Shown: one piece after another, positions 25,597 to 35,921 of the stretch | Layout: every line of letters starts with the position of its first letter | Numbering within the stretch: position 1 is the stretch's first letter | Program-made: the position numbers and the translations under genes | Origin: Gordonia sp. ABSL11-1 | Lineage (GTDB): Bacteria > Actinomycetota > Actinomycetes > Mycobacteriales > Mycobacteriaceae | Direction: 5' to 3' | Assembly (NCBI RefSeq): GCF_030315685.1 | Contig: NZ_JASXSI010000008.1 | Span: 62,001 to 126,000 of the forward strand | DNA length: 64,000 nt | Notes under the pieces: generated by a model | The model's input: only the letters and a program-made list of their open reading frames with translations | The model's database searches: none | What the model was told of the DNA's origin: nothing

Positions 25597-26397
25597 ATGG
25601 CGGTCGGCGTGGGGACATTGTTGCGGCAGTGGCGGTCACACAGGTCCATCAGCCAGCTCGACCTCGCCTACGACGTCGGTGTGTCACCCCGCCACCTCAG
25701 TTTCGTCGAGACCGGTAAGTCGACTCCGAGTCCCGGTCTCCTCGATGCGCTGGCCACTCGACTCGACATCCCGTTGCGGGAACGCAATGCGCTGCTGCTC
25801 GCGGCCGGACACGCACCCCGCTACACCGAGAAATCGATCGACGCGGCGGCCATGACGCGCATCCGCCGATCGGTCCAGCGAGTGCTCGACGCGCACCATC
25901 CGTATCCCGGCCTCGCTCTCGACCGCAGCTGGAACGTGGTGCTGGCCAACGACTCCGCGTCCGAGCTCGCTGCCCTGCTGCCCTCCGAGGTGCGCGGTCC
26001 GCCGGTCAACCTGTTCCGCGCCTCGCTGCACCCGGACGGATTCGCACACATGACCGCGAACTTCGACGCCTGGGCCGGCTACCTGCTCGACACCCTGCGA
26101 CGGCTCGTCCGGGTGACCGGGGATCCCCGTCTGATCGACCTCGAGCGCGAGGTCCGCGAGTACGAGACCGTGGCCGATCTCGATCGGCGGACGGCGGCGA
26201 CCACATCGAGGCGGTCGACCGAACCGGCTCTCCTCGTGCCGTTCGAACTGCTCCTCGGAGATCGCCGGCTGTCGTTCTTCACCACCCTCACCACCTTCGG
26301 CACCCCGCGCGACATCACGCTCGAGGAGATGACCATCGAGCTGTTCTACCCGGCGGACGAGACGACCGATCGTGCGGTTGCGATGATGCAGGGGTGA
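25597..26397 (+). CDS. XRE-family regulator with MmyB-like ligand-binding domain
   Basis: A 266-residue DNA-binding protein. The helix-turn-helix lies at residues ~5-65: LLRQWRSHRSISQLDLAYDV, then SPRHLSFVETGKSTPS as recognition helix. The C-terminal two thirds match the MmyB-type ligand-binding domain (NVVLANDSASELAALLP, PVNLFRASLHPDG, LLVPFELLLGDRRLSFFTTL), which in relatives binds fatty-acid-like ligands. Such regulators usually sit divergent from the enzyme gene they control; here that is the frameshifted alpha/beta hydrolase, 86 bases away. The stop overlaps the HAD gene by four bases. Confidence 0.88.
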   Translation: MAVGVGTLLRQWRSHRSISQLDLAYDVGVSPRHLSFVETGKSTPSPGLLDALATRLDIPLRERNALLLAAGHAPRYTEKSIDAAAMTRIRRSVQRVLDAHHPYPGLALDRSWNVVLANDSASELAALLPSEVRGPPVNLFRASLHPDGFAHMTANFDAWAGYLLDTLRRLVRVTGDPRLIDLEREVREYETVADLDRRTAATTSRRSTEPALLVPFELLLGDRRLSFFTTLTTFGTPRDITLEEMTIELFYPADETTDRAVAMMQG

Positions 26398-27101
26398 CCG
26401 CACCCGCACCGCTCGCTCCCGCCGCCGTCCTCTGGGACATGGACGGCACACTGCTCGACTCCGAACCCCTCTGGGACATCGCGATGGCTGACCTCGCGGT
26501 GCGTCACGGCATCGTGATGAGTGCCGAACTGCGTGAGTCGACGCTGGGGAACTCCCTGCCCGACGCGATGCGCAAGGTCTACTACGCCGCCGACCTGGCC
26601 CCGGCCGATCGGGACGAGCGGGGCGACGAACGCTGGCTGCTCGACCATGTCGCCGAACTGTTCGGAGCCGGACTGCCGTGGCGTCCCGGTGCGGCAGACG
26701 TGCTCGAACTCGTCGCCGCGGCGGGACTGCCGACCGTGCTCGTGACGAACACGGTGCGCGAACTCACCGAGGTGGCGCTCGAGACCCTCGGACGGCACCG
26801 GTTCACGGCCACCATCTGTGGCGACGAGGTCGCGGTCGGCAAACCGGCGCCCGACCTGTATCTGCGTGCAGCCGAGATGGTCGGGGTCCGCCCGGGTGCG
26901 TGTCTGGCCGTCGAGGACTCACCGACCGGGACGGTCGCGGCCACGGCCGCCGGATGTCCGACGCTCGTGATCCCGTCGGCGACACCGGTTCCCCGCGGCA
27001 GCCTGCGCAGCTTCCGGGAGACGCTGGTGGGGGTGACCATGGACGACCTCACCGATGCCTGGACCGGGGAGCACCGCGGTCACCACGACATGCAAAGATG
27101 A
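26394..27101 (+). CDS. HAD-superfamily sugar-phosphate phosphatase-like hydrolase
   Basis: Beta-phosphoglucomutase/phosphatase-like HAD protein (subfamily IA) of 235 residues. Motif I is WDMDGTLLDSE with the nucleophile and acid/base Asp; a helical cap follows (residues ~20-90); motif II is VLVTNT; motif III Lys is in VAVGKPAPDLY; motif IV is AVEDSPTGTVAA. GTG 26394 overlaps the XRE gene (GTGA), so the two are co-transcribed. It lies six bases before hisE. The substrate is not evident; a histidinol-phosphate phosphatase role is not supported, because those belong to other families. Confidence 0.85.
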   Translation: MTAPAPLAPAAVLWDMDGTLLDSEPLWDIAMADLAVRHGIVMSAELRESTLGNSLPDAMRKVYYAADLAPADRDERGDERWLLDHVAELFGAGLPWRPGAADVLELVAAAGLPTVLVTNTVRELTEVALETLGRHRFTATICGDEVAVGKPAPDLYLRAAEMVGVRPGACLAVEDSPTGTVAATAAGCPTLVIPSATPVPRGSLRSFRETLVGVTMDDLTDAWTGEHRGHHDMQR

Positions 27102-27107
27102 CAGATC

Positions 27108-27371
27108 GTGAAGACATTCGAGGAGCTGTTCGCCGAACTGGGCGACAAGGCCGCGAACCGTCCTGCGGGCAGCGGAACGGTCGCGGCCCTCGACTCCGGG
27201 ATCCACACCCTCGGCAAGAAGATCATCGAGGAGGCCGGCGAGGTCTGGCTGGCCGCCGAACACGAGTCCGACGAATCGCTCGGTGAAGAGATCTCCCAGC
27301 TCGTCTACTGGCTGCAGGTGATGATGATCAAGCGGGGTCTGTCGCTGGAGGACGTGTACCGACATCTGTGA
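27108..27371 (+). CDS. hisE: Phosphoribosyl-ATP pyrophosphatase
   Basis: Second step of histidine synthesis: hydrolyses phosphoribosyl-ATP to phosphoribosyl-AMP. It is an 87-residue all-alpha MazG-like protein with the magnesium-binding carboxylates in [20 protein letters not shown] and the helix [23 protein letters not shown] 27108 begins [15 protein letters not shown], the usual N-terminus. It lies 55 bases before hisG, the first-step gene, and this hisE-hisG pair separate from the main his operon is as I recall for M. tuberculosis. Confidence 0.95.
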   Translation: MKTFEELFAELGDKAANRPAGSGTVAALDSGIHTLGKKIIEEAGEVWLAAEHESDESLGEEISQLVYWLQVMMIKRGLSLEDVYRHL

Positions 27372-27426
27372 CCGGGTAGTCCCGGACACGCCGTCACCCA
27401 CTCACGAACTCCCTGAAGGACACACC

Positions 27427-28272
27427 ATGTTGCGAGTCGCCGTGCCGAACAAGGGCGCACTCTCCGAATCCGCGGGCACCATCCTCGCCGAGGCCGGGTA
27501 CCGCAAACGCACCGATGCCAAGGACCTGACCGTCCTCGACAACGCCAACGATGTCGAGTTCTTCTTCCTGCGTCCCAAGGACATCGCGATCTACGTCGGC
27601 GCGGGAACCCTCGATCTCGGCATCACCGGACGTGACCTCGCGCTCGACTCCGGCGCCGCGGTCGACGAACAACTGTCCATGGGCTTCGGATCGTCGACGT
27701 TCCGCTACGCCGCCCCCGCCGATCAGACCTGGTCGGTCGACGGTCTCGCCGGCACGCGTATCGCCACCTCGTATCCGAATCTGGTTCGCGCCGACCTCGA
27801 TCGGCGCGGTATCGAGGCCACCATCATTCGGCTCGACGGCGCCGTCGAGATATCGATCCAGCTCGGCGTCGCCGACGCGATCGCCGACGTCGTCGGCTCC
27901 GGGCGGACTCTGCGAGCTCATGGCCTCACCGCGTTCGGTGACTCGCTGTGTGACTCCGAGGCCGTGCTGATCTCTCAGCAGGGTGTCGAACAGAGCAAGG
28001 CCGCGCGGCAGTTCATCGCGCGTGTGCAGGGCGTCGTGTTCGGTCAGCAGTATGTGATGATCGACTACGACTGCCCGCGCACTCTGCTCGAGGAGGCCTC
28101 GAAACTCACGCCGGGTCTCGAATCGCCGACCGTGGCGCCGATGGCCGATCCGGACTGGGTCGCGGTGCGCGCCATGGTTCCCCGCAAGATCCACCAGAGC
28201 CTGATGGACGAGTTGTCGGAGCTGGGCGCCAAGGCGATCCTGGCCACCGACATCCGGTCCTGCCGGTTCTGA
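27427..28272 (+). CDS. hisG: ATP phosphoribosyltransferase (long form)
   Basis: First and committed step of histidine synthesis: joins ATP and PRPP to phosphoribosyl-ATP. The product has 281 residues, the long hexameric form with a C-terminal ACT-like domain for histidine feedback inhibition (residues ~210-281). [16 protein letters not shown] opens the protein, [15 protein letters not shown] marks the domain hinge, and the PRPP-binding loop is [22 protein letters not shown] before ATG 27427 is the ribosome site. It converges on the thioesterase gene. Confidence 0.96.
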   Translation: MLRVAVPNKGALSESAGTILAEAGYRKRTDAKDLTVLDNANDVEFFFLRPKDIAIYVGAGTLDLGITGRDLALDSGAAVDEQLSMGFGSSTFRYAAPADQTWSVDGLAGTRIATSYPNLVRADLDRRGIEATIIRLDGAVEISIQLGVADAIADVVGSGRTLRAHGLTAFGDSLCDSEAVLISQQGVEQSKAARQFIARVQGVVFGQQYVMIDYDCPRTLLEEASKLTPGLESPTVAPMADPDWVAVRAMVPRKIHQSLMDELSELGAKAILATDIRSCRF

Positions 28273-28284
28273 CCGGACGACCAT

Positions 28285-28299
28285 ACCGGCGGCGCCGGT
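28285..28299. terminator. Short GC hairpin between hisG and the thioesterase gene
   Basis: ACCGGC-GGC-GCCGGT is a perfect six-base stem with a three-base loop between two convergent genes only 28 bases apart. It has no T-run and is a weak candidate. Confidence 0.35.
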
Positions 28300-28300
28300 G

Positions 28301-29137
28301 TCAACGTTCGGCCAGCAGGACCGTCTGCGCCGAACGCCCGATGAAACCACCGGCATCGTAGAGGTCGGCGAAGGTCGCACCGAAGCCCTCGGGGCCTTGG
28401 ACCATGTCGGCGTCGATGCCCACCCACGGGCCGCGCGGTGTCCGGGTCAGGTGCACCGTGGTGTCGGTGTTCATCCACGTCCACTGATCCGTGTGCAACC
28501 GGGTGCCCAGCCCGTTGGCGATGTCGATGACGGTGAAGATCGACTCCAGATCCGTGATCTGCTCGCCGCCCACCAGGGAGATCGCCGGACGCACCCACAC
28601 CGCCGGCGTGTCGCCGACGCGCCCCGGAATGGCCGCCGATTCGATGGAACCGATGAAACCGACTGTACCCCAGTCGACACCGAGGTCGTCGCTCTCGGTG
28701 ACACCCGTCACCGGTGTCAGATCCGCGGGTCCCGGACGCAGCGGCTCCGGCTCGTGCGCCACCTGCGTGGTGTCGGCGGTGCGCAACCGCCAGCCCACCG
28801 ATCGGGCGGCGAGCCGGAACGATCCGTCCGCCTGGGCGACCTCCAGATCGGTGCCGACCAGACTGATCTGGCGTCCCGGACGGATCACCTGGGTGCGCAG
28901 CCGATTCACGTCCAACCCGATCGGTCCGAGGATCTCGGTCGTGACCCGGGTGAAGCGTTGCGCGGGGGAGGGGTCGCATCTCAGGAGCGATCGCATCATC
29001 AGTCCCGATGGGGGGCCACCGTGCTGCATGGTGGATGCCCACACGCTCTGCGTCGCCTCGGTCGGTTGGAAGTATTCGTACCCCGCGTCGTGTTCGGTGG
29101 CCGGCCGATCGATCGGGACGTAATAGCAACTCTCCAC
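28301..29137 (-). CDS. TesB-like acyl-CoA thioesterase family protein (double hotdog)
   Basis: A 278-residue protein with two hotdog halves. The first begins near SVWASTMQHGGPPSGLMMRS, where the HGGPPSGL segment is the hallmark of this thioesterase group; the second contains SIFTVIDIANGLGTRL and ends with GFGATFADLYDAGGFIGRS, the family's terminal motif. It probably hydrolyses acyl-CoA; the chain length is unknown. GTG 29137 follows TACGGT by six bases (leaderless). It lies 111 bases after the RecB-like nuclease gene on the same strand. Confidence 0.85.
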   Translation of the reverse strand: MESCYYVPIDRPATEHDAGYEYFQPTEATQSVWASTMQHGGPPSGLMMRSLLRCDPSPAQRFTRVTTEILGPIGLDVNRLRTQVIRPGRQISLVGTDLEVAQADGSFRLAARSVGWRLRTADTTQVAHEPEPLRPGPADLTPVTGVTESDDLGVDWGTVGFIGSIESAAIPGRVGDTPAVWVRPAISLVGGEQITDLESIFTVIDIANGLGTRLHTDQWTWMNTDTTVHLTRTPRGPWVGIDADMVQGPEGFGATFADLYDAGGFIGRSAQTVLLAER

Positions 29138-29143
29138 GACAGC

Positions 29144-29149
29144 ACCGTA
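29144..29149 (-). promoter_or_regulatory. Leaderless -10 hexamer (TACGGT) of the thioesterase gene
   Basis: On the minus strand TACGGT ends six bases before GTG 29137. Confidence 0.48.
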
Positions 29150-29248
29150 TGCCTACCGTCATAGTCGCCTGGTCCGGGGGTAGAACTCCGGGATGTGGCG
29201 CGTGGACCGCGGAGCCGATGGAACGGACCGCGGCGTGCAGGACTTCCC

Positions 29249-30193
29249 TTAGCCGAGGAAGCCCGGCGGTGGCCCTGGGTAGGGCGGGATCTCGCCGCCG
29301 AACTCGGGGCAGCGTGCCTTGTGCTCGCAGGAACCGCAGAGTCGGGACGTCTTCGGGCGGAAGTCGCCGGTGGCCACGGCGGCCCGGATCGCCGTCCAGA
29401 TCGCCTTGAGGGTCCGGCCGAACCGGTCGAGCTCCTCGCGGTCGGGCGCGTAGGTCAGTTGCTGACCGTCGGAGAGGTACATCAGCTGCAGCCGCGCCGG
29501 GACCACGCCGCGGAGGCGAAGGATGGCGAGGGCGTAGAACTTCATCTGGAACAGTGCCTTCGCCTCGTAGGCCTCGCCCGGCGATCGTCCCGTCTTGTAG
29601 TCGACGACCCGCACCTCGCCGGTCGGGGCGACGTCGATGCGGTCGATGAACCCTCGCATGAGCACATTGTCCATGTCGATCTCGACATGCTCCTCGCAGG
29701 AATCCGCGTCGAAGGCCGTCGGGTTCTCCATCGTGTAGTAGGTCGCGATGAGTTTGTGGGCCTCCGCGAGCAGTCGCTCGGGATGCCCGTCGACGATGTC
29801 CGCCAGGTGCGGGTCGGCCTCACACATCGCCGCCCAGGCCCCCTCGACGAGGAGATCGGCCGACTCCCGTGTCCGGAGTTCGGCGGGCATGTCGAAGAGG
29901 TTCTCCAAGGCTGCGTGCACGACGGTGCCGCGGGTCTGGGCCGTCGTCGGAGTCTCCGGGAAACGGTCGATCGCGCGATACCGGTACAGCAGAGGACATT
30001 GCTTGAAGTCGGCGGCCCGCGACGGCGACAACGCCAGCGGCCGACCCACCAGACCCCGACCCGCTGACGTACTCGCCGGATCCGTCGCGGTCCGATTCGT
30101 CGCCGCCGGAGCCGTCGTCGGTCGGTTCGGCGCTGCCGTACCCGACCGCTCGACGTTGGCGGGAGCGGCCCCAGCGTCCATCGTCGTACTCAC
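29249..30193 (-). CDS. RecB-family exonuclease with PD-(D/E)XK and Fe-S cysteines
   Basis: Stand-alone RecB/Cas4-like nuclease of 314 residues (M. tuberculosis Rv2119-like, recalled). The nuclease core has RGTVVHAALE, RGFIDRIDV and VVDYKTGRSPGE, which give the metal-binding His, Asp and D-x-K. A first Cys in FKQCPLLYRYR and a C-terminal CGSCEHKARCP could form the four-Cys iron-sulfur cluster of AddB/Cas4-type nucleases. The first ~45 residues are a disordered Ala/Thr-rich lead. GTG 30193 follows TACCCT by seven bases. It is divergent from trmI. The biological substrate is unknown; no CRISPR array is near. Confidence 0.88.
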   Translation of the reverse strand: MSTTMDAGAAPANVERSGTAAPNRPTTAPAATNRTATDPASTSAGRGLVGRPLALSPSRAADFKQCPLLYRYRAIDRFPETPTTAQTRGTVVHAALENLFDMPAELRTRESADLLVEGAWAAMCEADPHLADIVDGHPERLLAEAHKLIATYYTMENPTAFDADSCEEHVEIDMDNVLMRGFIDRIDVAPTGEVRVVDYKTGRSPGEAYEAKALFQMKFYALAILRLRGVVPARLQLMYLSDGQQLTYAPDREELDRFGRTLKAIWTAIRAAVATGDFRPKTSRLCGSCEHKARCPEFGGEIPPYPGPPPGFLG

Positions 30194-30200
30194 AAATGGC

Positions 30201-30206
30201 AGGGTA
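30201..30206 (-). promoter_or_regulatory. Leaderless -10 hexamer (TACCCT) of the RecB-like gene
   Basis: On the minus strand TACCCT ends seven bases before GTG 30193, favouring it over ATG 30181. Confidence 0.5.
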
Positions 30207-30220
30207 GGTCGCAACAGTGA

Positions 30221-31117
<897 letters not shown>

Positions 31118-31165
31118 CCGACCTTGCGCTCGGGCTGCGTGTAAGCCGTAACGGGTCGAAACGTC

Positions 31166-31191
31166 GCGAATACGTTGCGAATACGTAGAAT
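31166..31191 (+). promoter_or_regulatory. Direct repeats and -10 candidate upstream of mpa
   Basis: GCGAATACGT occurs twice, at 31166-31175 and 31177-31186, one helical turn apart, directly followed by TAGAAT (31186-31191), a close match to TATAAT. This is the only promoter-like place in the gap before mpa, and the paired repeats could be activator or repressor half-sites. It would give a leader of about 115 bases. Confidence 0.45.
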
Positions 31192-31268
31192 TAACAACCC
31201 GTCAACATCGCGGATTGCGCGGTGCACGGCGTTTTCACGGCCGCACCGGTAGCGTGGGGATACGGCGC

Positions 31269-31292
31269 AAACACTTCATGTGGAGAGTGTTT
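31269..31292 (+). promoter_or_regulatory. Hairpin in the mpa 5' leader
   Basis: AAACACT (31269-31275) pairs with AGTGTTT (31286-31292) across a ten-base loop, four bases before the strong ribosome site GGGGAGAGGAG (31297-31306). It could modulate translation of mpa. Confidence 0.35.
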
Positions 31293-31312
31293 GCCGGGGA
31301 GAGGAGTCAGTA

Positions 31313-33127
31313 ATGACCGAATCTGACCGCCAGGGTGCCGGTGGCGCCGAACACTCCGGGGCCTCGGGAGTCCGAGACCAGGGACCCGACGACTCCGCCC
31401 AGCTGCCCGACGAGGGTTTCGTCCCCGCGTACGCCTCGCCGATCGCACGGGCCGAGTCCGGACGCCCGAACTTCGGTCGGCCCGCGGACAAGGATCTGCA
31501 GGAACGCGTCGACAACCTGACCGCACGTAATGCCAAGCTGCTCGACACGCTCAAGGAGGCGCGGCAGCAACTGGTGGCCCTGCGTGAGGAGGTCGACCGC
31601 CTCGGTCAGCCGCCGAGCGGATACGGCGTCCTGCTGGAGATCTACCCCGACAGCACCGTCGACGTCTTCACCTCCGGCCGCAAGATGCGCCTCACGTGCT
31701 CGCCGAACATCGATCTCGATGCATTGCACAAGGGGCAGACACTGCGTCTGAACGAGGCGCTCACGATCGTCGAGGCGTGCGAGTTCGATTCGGTCGGGGA
31801 GATCAGCACACTGCGTGAGATTCTCGGCGACGGCCGACGCGCACTGGTCGTCGGCCACGCCGACGAAGAGCGTGTCGTCTGGCTGGCCGAACCACTGCTG
31901 GGTGAGGTCGACGGCGAGGACGGCAAGCGCCGCAAGCTGCGGCCGGGTGACTCGCTACTGATCGACACCAAGGCCGGCTTCGCGTTCGAGCGCGTGCCCA
32001 AGGCCGAGGTCGAGGACCTGGTGCTCGAGGAGGTTCCCGACGTCGGCTACGAGGACATCGGTGGTCTCGGCCGTCAGATCGAGCAGATCCGCGACGCCGT
32101 CGAGCTGCCGTTCCTGCACAAGGACCTGTTCCGCGACTATGCGCTGCGCCCGCCCAAGGGGGTGCTGCTCTACGGTCCGCCCGGCTGTGGCAAGACGCTC
32201 ATCGCCAAGGCGGTCGCCAACTCGCTGGCCAAGAAGATCGCGCAGGTGCGCGGCGACGATGCCAAGGAGGCGAAGTCCTACTTCCTGAACATCAAGGGTC
32301 CCGAGCTGCTCAACAAGTTCGTCGGTGAGACCGAGCGACACATCCGCCTGATCTTCCAACGGGCACGGGAGAAGGCGTCCGAGGGCACCCCGGTGATCGT
32401 GTTCTTCGACGAGATGGACTCGATCTTCCGGACCCGCGGGTCCGGTGTGTCGTCGGACGTGGAGACGACCGTCGTCCCGCAGCTGCTCAGCGAGATCGAC
32501 GGGGTCGAAGGTCTCGAGAACGTCATCGTGATCGGTGCGTCCAACCGTGAGGACATGATCGATCCGGCCATCCTGCGGCCCGGTCGTCTGGACGTGAAGA
32601 TCAAGATCGAACGGCCCGACGCGGAGTCGGCGATGGACATCTTCTCGAAGTACCTCACCGAGACGCTCCCGGTGCACGCCGACGACCTCAACGAGTTCGG
32701 CGGCGACCGCACGGCCTGCGTCAACGCGATGATCGAGAAGGTCGTCGAGCGGATGTATGCGGAGAGTGACGACAACCGGTTCCTCGAGGTCACCTACGCC
32801 AACGGCGACAAGGAGATCATGTACTTCAAGGACTTCAACTCGGGCGCGATGATCCAGAACGTCGTCGACCGGTCGAAGAAGTACGCGATCAAGTCCCAGT
32901 TGGAGACCGGCGCACCGGGTCTGCGGGTCCAGCACCTGTTCGACTCGATCCTCGACGAGTTCGCCGAGAACGAGGACCTGCCCAACACGACCAACCCGGA
33001 CGACTGGGCGCGGATCTCCGGCAAGAAGGGTGAGCGGATCGTCTACATCCGCACCCTGGTCACCGGCAAGAGCGCGGGCGCGAGCCGCGCGATCGACACC
33101 GAGACCAACACCGGCCAGTACCTGTAG
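31313..33127 (+). CDS. mpa: Proteasomal ATPase (Mpa/ARC)
   Basis: Hexameric AAA unfoldase that binds pupylated proteins and feeds them into the 20S proteasome. The product has 604 residues. The coiled coil at ~60-95 ([20 protein letters not shown]) captures Pup; two OB domains follow (~100-240). In the AAA domain, Walker A is [15 protein letters not shown] and Walker [13 protein letters not shown]. The C-terminus NTGQYL carries the penultimate Tyr that docks into the proteasome and opens its gate. A strong ribosome site fixes ATG 31313; the frame extends 11 codons upstream. A hairpin terminator follows. Confidence 0.97.
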   Translation: MTESDRQGAGGAEHSGASGVRDQGPDDSAQLPDEGFVPAYASPIARAESGRPNFGRPADKDLQERVDNLTARNAKLLDTLKEARQQLVALREEVDRLGQPPSGYGVLLEIYPDSTVDVFTSGRKMRLTCSPNIDLDALHKGQTLRLNEALTIVEACEFDSVGEISTLREILGDGRRALVVGHADEERVVWLAEPLLGEVDGEDGKRRKLRPGDSLLIDTKAGFAFERVPKAEVEDLVLEEVPDVGYEDIGGLGRQIEQIRDAVELPFLHKDLFRDYALRPPKGVLLYGPPGCGKTLIAKAVANSLAKKIAQVRGDDAKEAKSYFLNIKGPELLNKFVGETERHIRLIFQRAREKASEGTPVIVFFDEMDSIFRTRGSGVSSDVETTVVPQLLSEIDGVEGLENVIVIGASNREDMIDPAILRPGRLDVKIKIERPDAESAMDIFSKYLTETLPVHADDLNEFGGDRTACVNAMIEKVVERMYAESDDNRFLEVTYANGDKEIMYFKDFNSGAMIQNVVDRSKKYAIKSQLETGAPGLRVQHLFDSILDEFAENEDLPNTTNPDDWARISGKKGERIVYIRTLVTGKSAGASRAIDTETNTGQYL

Positions 33128-33136
33128 GCACGTCAC

Positions 33137-33182
33137 ACGACAGAGGGCCGACACCCGCAACGGGGAGTCGGCCCTCTGTCGT
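33137..33182. terminator. 16-bp perfect stem between mpa and glgP
   Basis: ACGACAGAGGGCCGAC (33137-33152) pairs exactly with 33167-33182 across 14 bases, between two converging genes. There is no clear T-run. It is probably a bidirectional terminator. Confidence 0.75.
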
Positions 33183-33190
33183 CGGACTGC

Positions 33191-35860
33191 TCAGGATGCG
33201 CCGGGCACCAGCACGGTCTCCGTACGACTGGGTCCGGCGTCGTCCGCGGTGCCCACCGGGTATCGGACCAGACCCAGCTCGGCGTCGTCGGACAGCTGCG
33301 GATGCCGGGGGAGGACCCGCGCGGTGTACCCGTGGCGACCCGATCGGGTCGGCGTCACGGCCGCTGCGAAGAGGGTGCGCCCGGACGGATCCACCGCACC
33401 GGTCGGCGACATCGCGACCGCTATCGGCTCCCGGATCTCACCGTCGTCGGTGACCCGGCCGACCAGCGCCTGGACCGCGACCTCGTCGGGGGTGAGCTCG
33501 CCGAGCGCGACGTGGGCGGTCAGGGTCAGGCTCGCCGGCCGAGCGCGATCGTCGCCGCCGGTTCCGCTCACGGGGGAGTCGGCCGCGGTCTCCGTCCAGC
33601 CGGACTCGTCGAGGCCCGCGATCTGCACGGCGGTCCACCCGCGGTCGAGCAGTTGTCGGTAGGACGCGAGATCCCGTGCGGGCGCGTACGCGTCGGCGCA
33701 GATCGAGGCGTATTGCGTCGCCGCCGGGCCGTAGAGCGCAGTCGTGTACTCGCGCACCATACGGGAGGCCTGGACGTCCGGGCCGAGCCGACTCACGGTG
33801 TGCCGGACCATCTCCACCCAACGCTCCGGCACACCGTCGGCAGACCGGTTGTAGAACAACGGGATCACCGATTCCTCGAGCAGTTCGTAGAGTGCCTCCG
33901 CCTCGAGGTCGTCGCGCCGATGGTCGTCGGTGACGCCCTCCGCCGACGGAATCGCCCAACCGTTCTCGCCGTCGGCCATCTCATCCCACCAGCCGTCGAG
34001 GATCGACAGATTCAGACCGCCGTTCATCGCCGACTTCATCCCTGACGTCCCGCACGCCTCCATCGGACGCACGGGGTTGTTCAGCCAGACATCGCAGCCC
34101 GCGTAGATGTCACGCGCCATGGAGATGTCGTAATCCGGCAGGAAGACGATGCGCTCGCGCAGCTCGGGGTCCTCGGTGAACCGGACCACCTGCTGGATGA
34201 GGGATTTGCCGCCGTCGTCGGCCGGATGGGCCTTGCCGGCGATCACCAACTGCACCGGACGATCGGGGTCGGTGAGGATCCGCCGCATCCGCTCCGGATC
34301 GCGCAACATGAGCGTCAGCCGCTTGTAGGTCGCGGCGCGGCGGGCGAACCCGATGGTCAGCGCCGCCGGATCGAAGATGTCGGCTGTCCAGCCGAGCTCG
34401 GCGTCGCTGAACCCGCGGTCACGACCGCTGGCGTGGGTCCGCCGCCGGACCTCGTCGACCAGGTGTGCCCGCATGTCCGAGCGCAGGCGCCAGATCTCGT
34501 CGGAGGAGAGCGAGGTCACGGCTCTCGCGACCGCTTCCTCGTCGCCACCGGCGGCCTCCTGCCACCGGCGGGCGGTCCAGGTCGGACCGTGGACGCCGTT
34601 GGTGACCGAGCCGATCGGCACCTCGTCGCTGTCGAAGCCCGGCCAGAGGTCGGCGAACATCTCGCGGCTGACGGCGCCGTGCAGGCGCGACACCCCGTTG
34701 CTGCGTTGCCCGAGACGAAAACCCATGTGCGCCATGTTGAACACACCCGGATCACCCTCGTCGCCGAGATCGACCACGGTCGCCACCGACAGGCCCGGAA
34801 GCAATCGCGACGTCCCCGTCCCGTCACCGTCGAGGTAGTGGCGCACCATGTCGCGCGGGAACCGGTCGATCCCGGCGGGCACCGGCGTGTGCGTGGTGAA
34901 GATGTTCGACGCGCGCACGACCGCCTCGGCGGTGTCGAAATCGAGACCGGCCGGGCCGCTGGACAGTTCCCGGATCCGTTCCACACCCAGGAACCCGGCG
35001 TGCCCCTCGTTCATGTGGAACACCGACGGTTCCGGATGGCCGGTGATCCGCACGTACTCGCGGACGGCACGCACGCCCCCGATGCCGAGGAGGATCTCCT
35101 GTTTGATCCGGTGATCCTGATCCCCGCCGTAGAGGCGATCGGTGACCCCGCGGAGTTCCTCGACGTTCGCCGGGACGTCGGCGTCGAGCAACAGCAGCGG
35201 GATCCGGCCGACGGTGGCGACCCAGACCTGGGCCCGGAGGGTGCGCTCGCCCGGCATCGCGATGGACACCACGACCGGGTCGCCGTCGTCGGTGAGCAGG
35301 GTGAGCGGCAGGGACGTCGGGTCGTTGACCGGGTACCGCTCGATCTGCCATCCGTCGCGGGAGAGACTCTGGTGGAAGTAGCCCGACCGGTAGAACAGTC
35401 CGACACCGATCAGGGGCAGCCCGAGATCCGAGGCCGCCTTCAGGTGGTCGCCGGCGAGGATGCCGAGGCCGCCGGAGTAGATGGGCAGCACCTCGGAGAT
35501 GCCGAACTCCATCGAGAAGTATGCGATGGCTTGCGGCGCAACCTGTTCCGACGACAACCCGCTGGCGTAGTCGGCGAACCAGCGCGGCTCGCCGGTGTAG
35601 CGGGCGAGGTCGTCGCGCACGGCGGCCAGGCGATCGAGGAAGTCACGGTCGGCGGCCAGCTGGGCGAGACGCGCGGGGTCGATCTCGGCCAGCAGCCGCA
35701 GGGGATCCCCGGTCTGTGACCACAGGTCGGGGTCGAGAATCGCGAACAGATCCTGGGTGGGCTGATGCCATGCCCAGCGGAGGTTGTGGGCGAGTCGGGA
35801 GAGGTCGGCGAGCTCGGTCGGCAGGGGCACCCGAACCGTGAACCGGCGGAAGGCTTTCAC
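33191..35860 (-). CDS. glgP: Alpha-glucan (maltodextrin/glycogen) phosphorylase
   Basis: PLP-dependent phosphorylase that releases glucose-1-phosphate from glycogen or maltodextrin. The product has 889 residues, of the actinobacterial long type with an N-terminal DUF3417 domain (LPTELADLSRLAHNLRWAWH, residues ~10-30). YFSMEFGISEVLPIYSGGLG and FHMNEGHAGFLG belong to the glucan site. The PLP lysine is in PMEACGTSGMKSAMNGGLN. The last ~100 residues form an additional beta-domain. GTG 35860 follows TAGCGT by seven bases. I do not expect this gene here: it separates mpa from dop, and is divergent from dop over 67 bases. Confidence 0.93.
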   Translation of the reverse strand: MKAFRRFTVRVPLPTELADLSRLAHNLRWAWHQPTQDLFAILDPDLWSQTGDPLRLLAEIDPARLAQLAADRDFLDRLAAVRDDLARYTGEPRWFADYASGLSSEQVAPQAIAYFSMEFGISEVLPIYSGGLGILAGDHLKAASDLGLPLIGVGLFYRSGYFHQSLSRDGWQIERYPVNDPTSLPLTLLTDDGDPVVVSIAMPGERTLRAQVWVATVGRIPLLLLDADVPANVEELRGVTDRLYGGDQDHRIKQEILLGIGGVRAVREYVRITGHPEPSVFHMNEGHAGFLGVERIRELSSGPAGLDFDTAEAVVRASNIFTTHTPVPAGIDRFPRDMVRHYLDGDGTGTSRLLPGLSVATVVDLGDEGDPGVFNMAHMGFRLGQRSNGVSRLHGAVSREMFADLWPGFDSDEVPIGSVTNGVHGPTWTARRWQEAAGGDEEAVARAVTSLSSDEIWRLRSDMRAHLVDEVRRRTHASGRDRGFSDAELGWTADIFDPAALTIGFARRAATYKRLTLMLRDPERMRRILTDPDRPVQLVIAGKAHPADDGGKSLIQQVVRFTEDPELRERIVFLPDYDISMARDIYAGCDVWLNNPVRPMEACGTSGMKSAMNGGLNLSILDGWWDEMADGENGWAIPSAEGVTDDHRRDDLEAEALYELLEESVIPLFYNRSADGVPERWVEMVRHTVSRLGPDVQASRMVREYTTALYGPAATQYASICADAYAPARDLASYRQLLDRGWTAVQIAGLDESGWTETAADSPVSGTGGDDRARPASLTLTAHVALGELTPDEVAVQALVGRVTDDGEIREPIAVAMSPTGAVDPSGRTLFAAAVTPTRSGRHGYTARVLPRHPQLSDDAELGLVRYPVGTADDAGPSRTETVLVPGAS

Positions 35861-35867
35861 CGCGTAG

Positions 35868-35873
35868 ACGCTA
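35868..35873 (-). promoter_or_regulatory. Leaderless -10 hexamer (TAGCGT) of glgP
   Basis: On the minus strand TAGCGT ends seven bases before GTG 35860, within the 67-base gap shared with dop. Confidence 0.5.
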
Positions 35874-35915
35874 CCCAGACCGGGGCGAGGGTGCGACCGG
35901 TACCAGATGAACATC

Positions 35916-35921
35916 TACGCT
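35916..35921 (+). promoter_or_regulatory. Leaderless -10 hexamer (TACGCT) of dop
   Basis: TACGCT ends six bases before ATG 35928, supporting that start over the in-frame ATG at 35907. Confidence 0.5.

Noticed and set aside
21264-28272. Genomic island between metH and hisE-hisG
   Set aside because: The genes differ from the recalled mycobacterial order, but there is no integrase, att-like repeat, tRNA end or evident composition shift; ordinary accessory insertion is enough.
29249-30193. Cas4 and a CRISPR system
   Set aside because: The RecB-like nuclease shares Cas4 features, but there is no array and no other cas gene; it is the conserved actinobacterial gene next to trmI.
31166-31186. LexA or ClgR-type operator before mpa
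   Set aside because: The repeats are direct, not inverted, and do not match the LexA palindrome or the CGC/GCG ClgR pattern.
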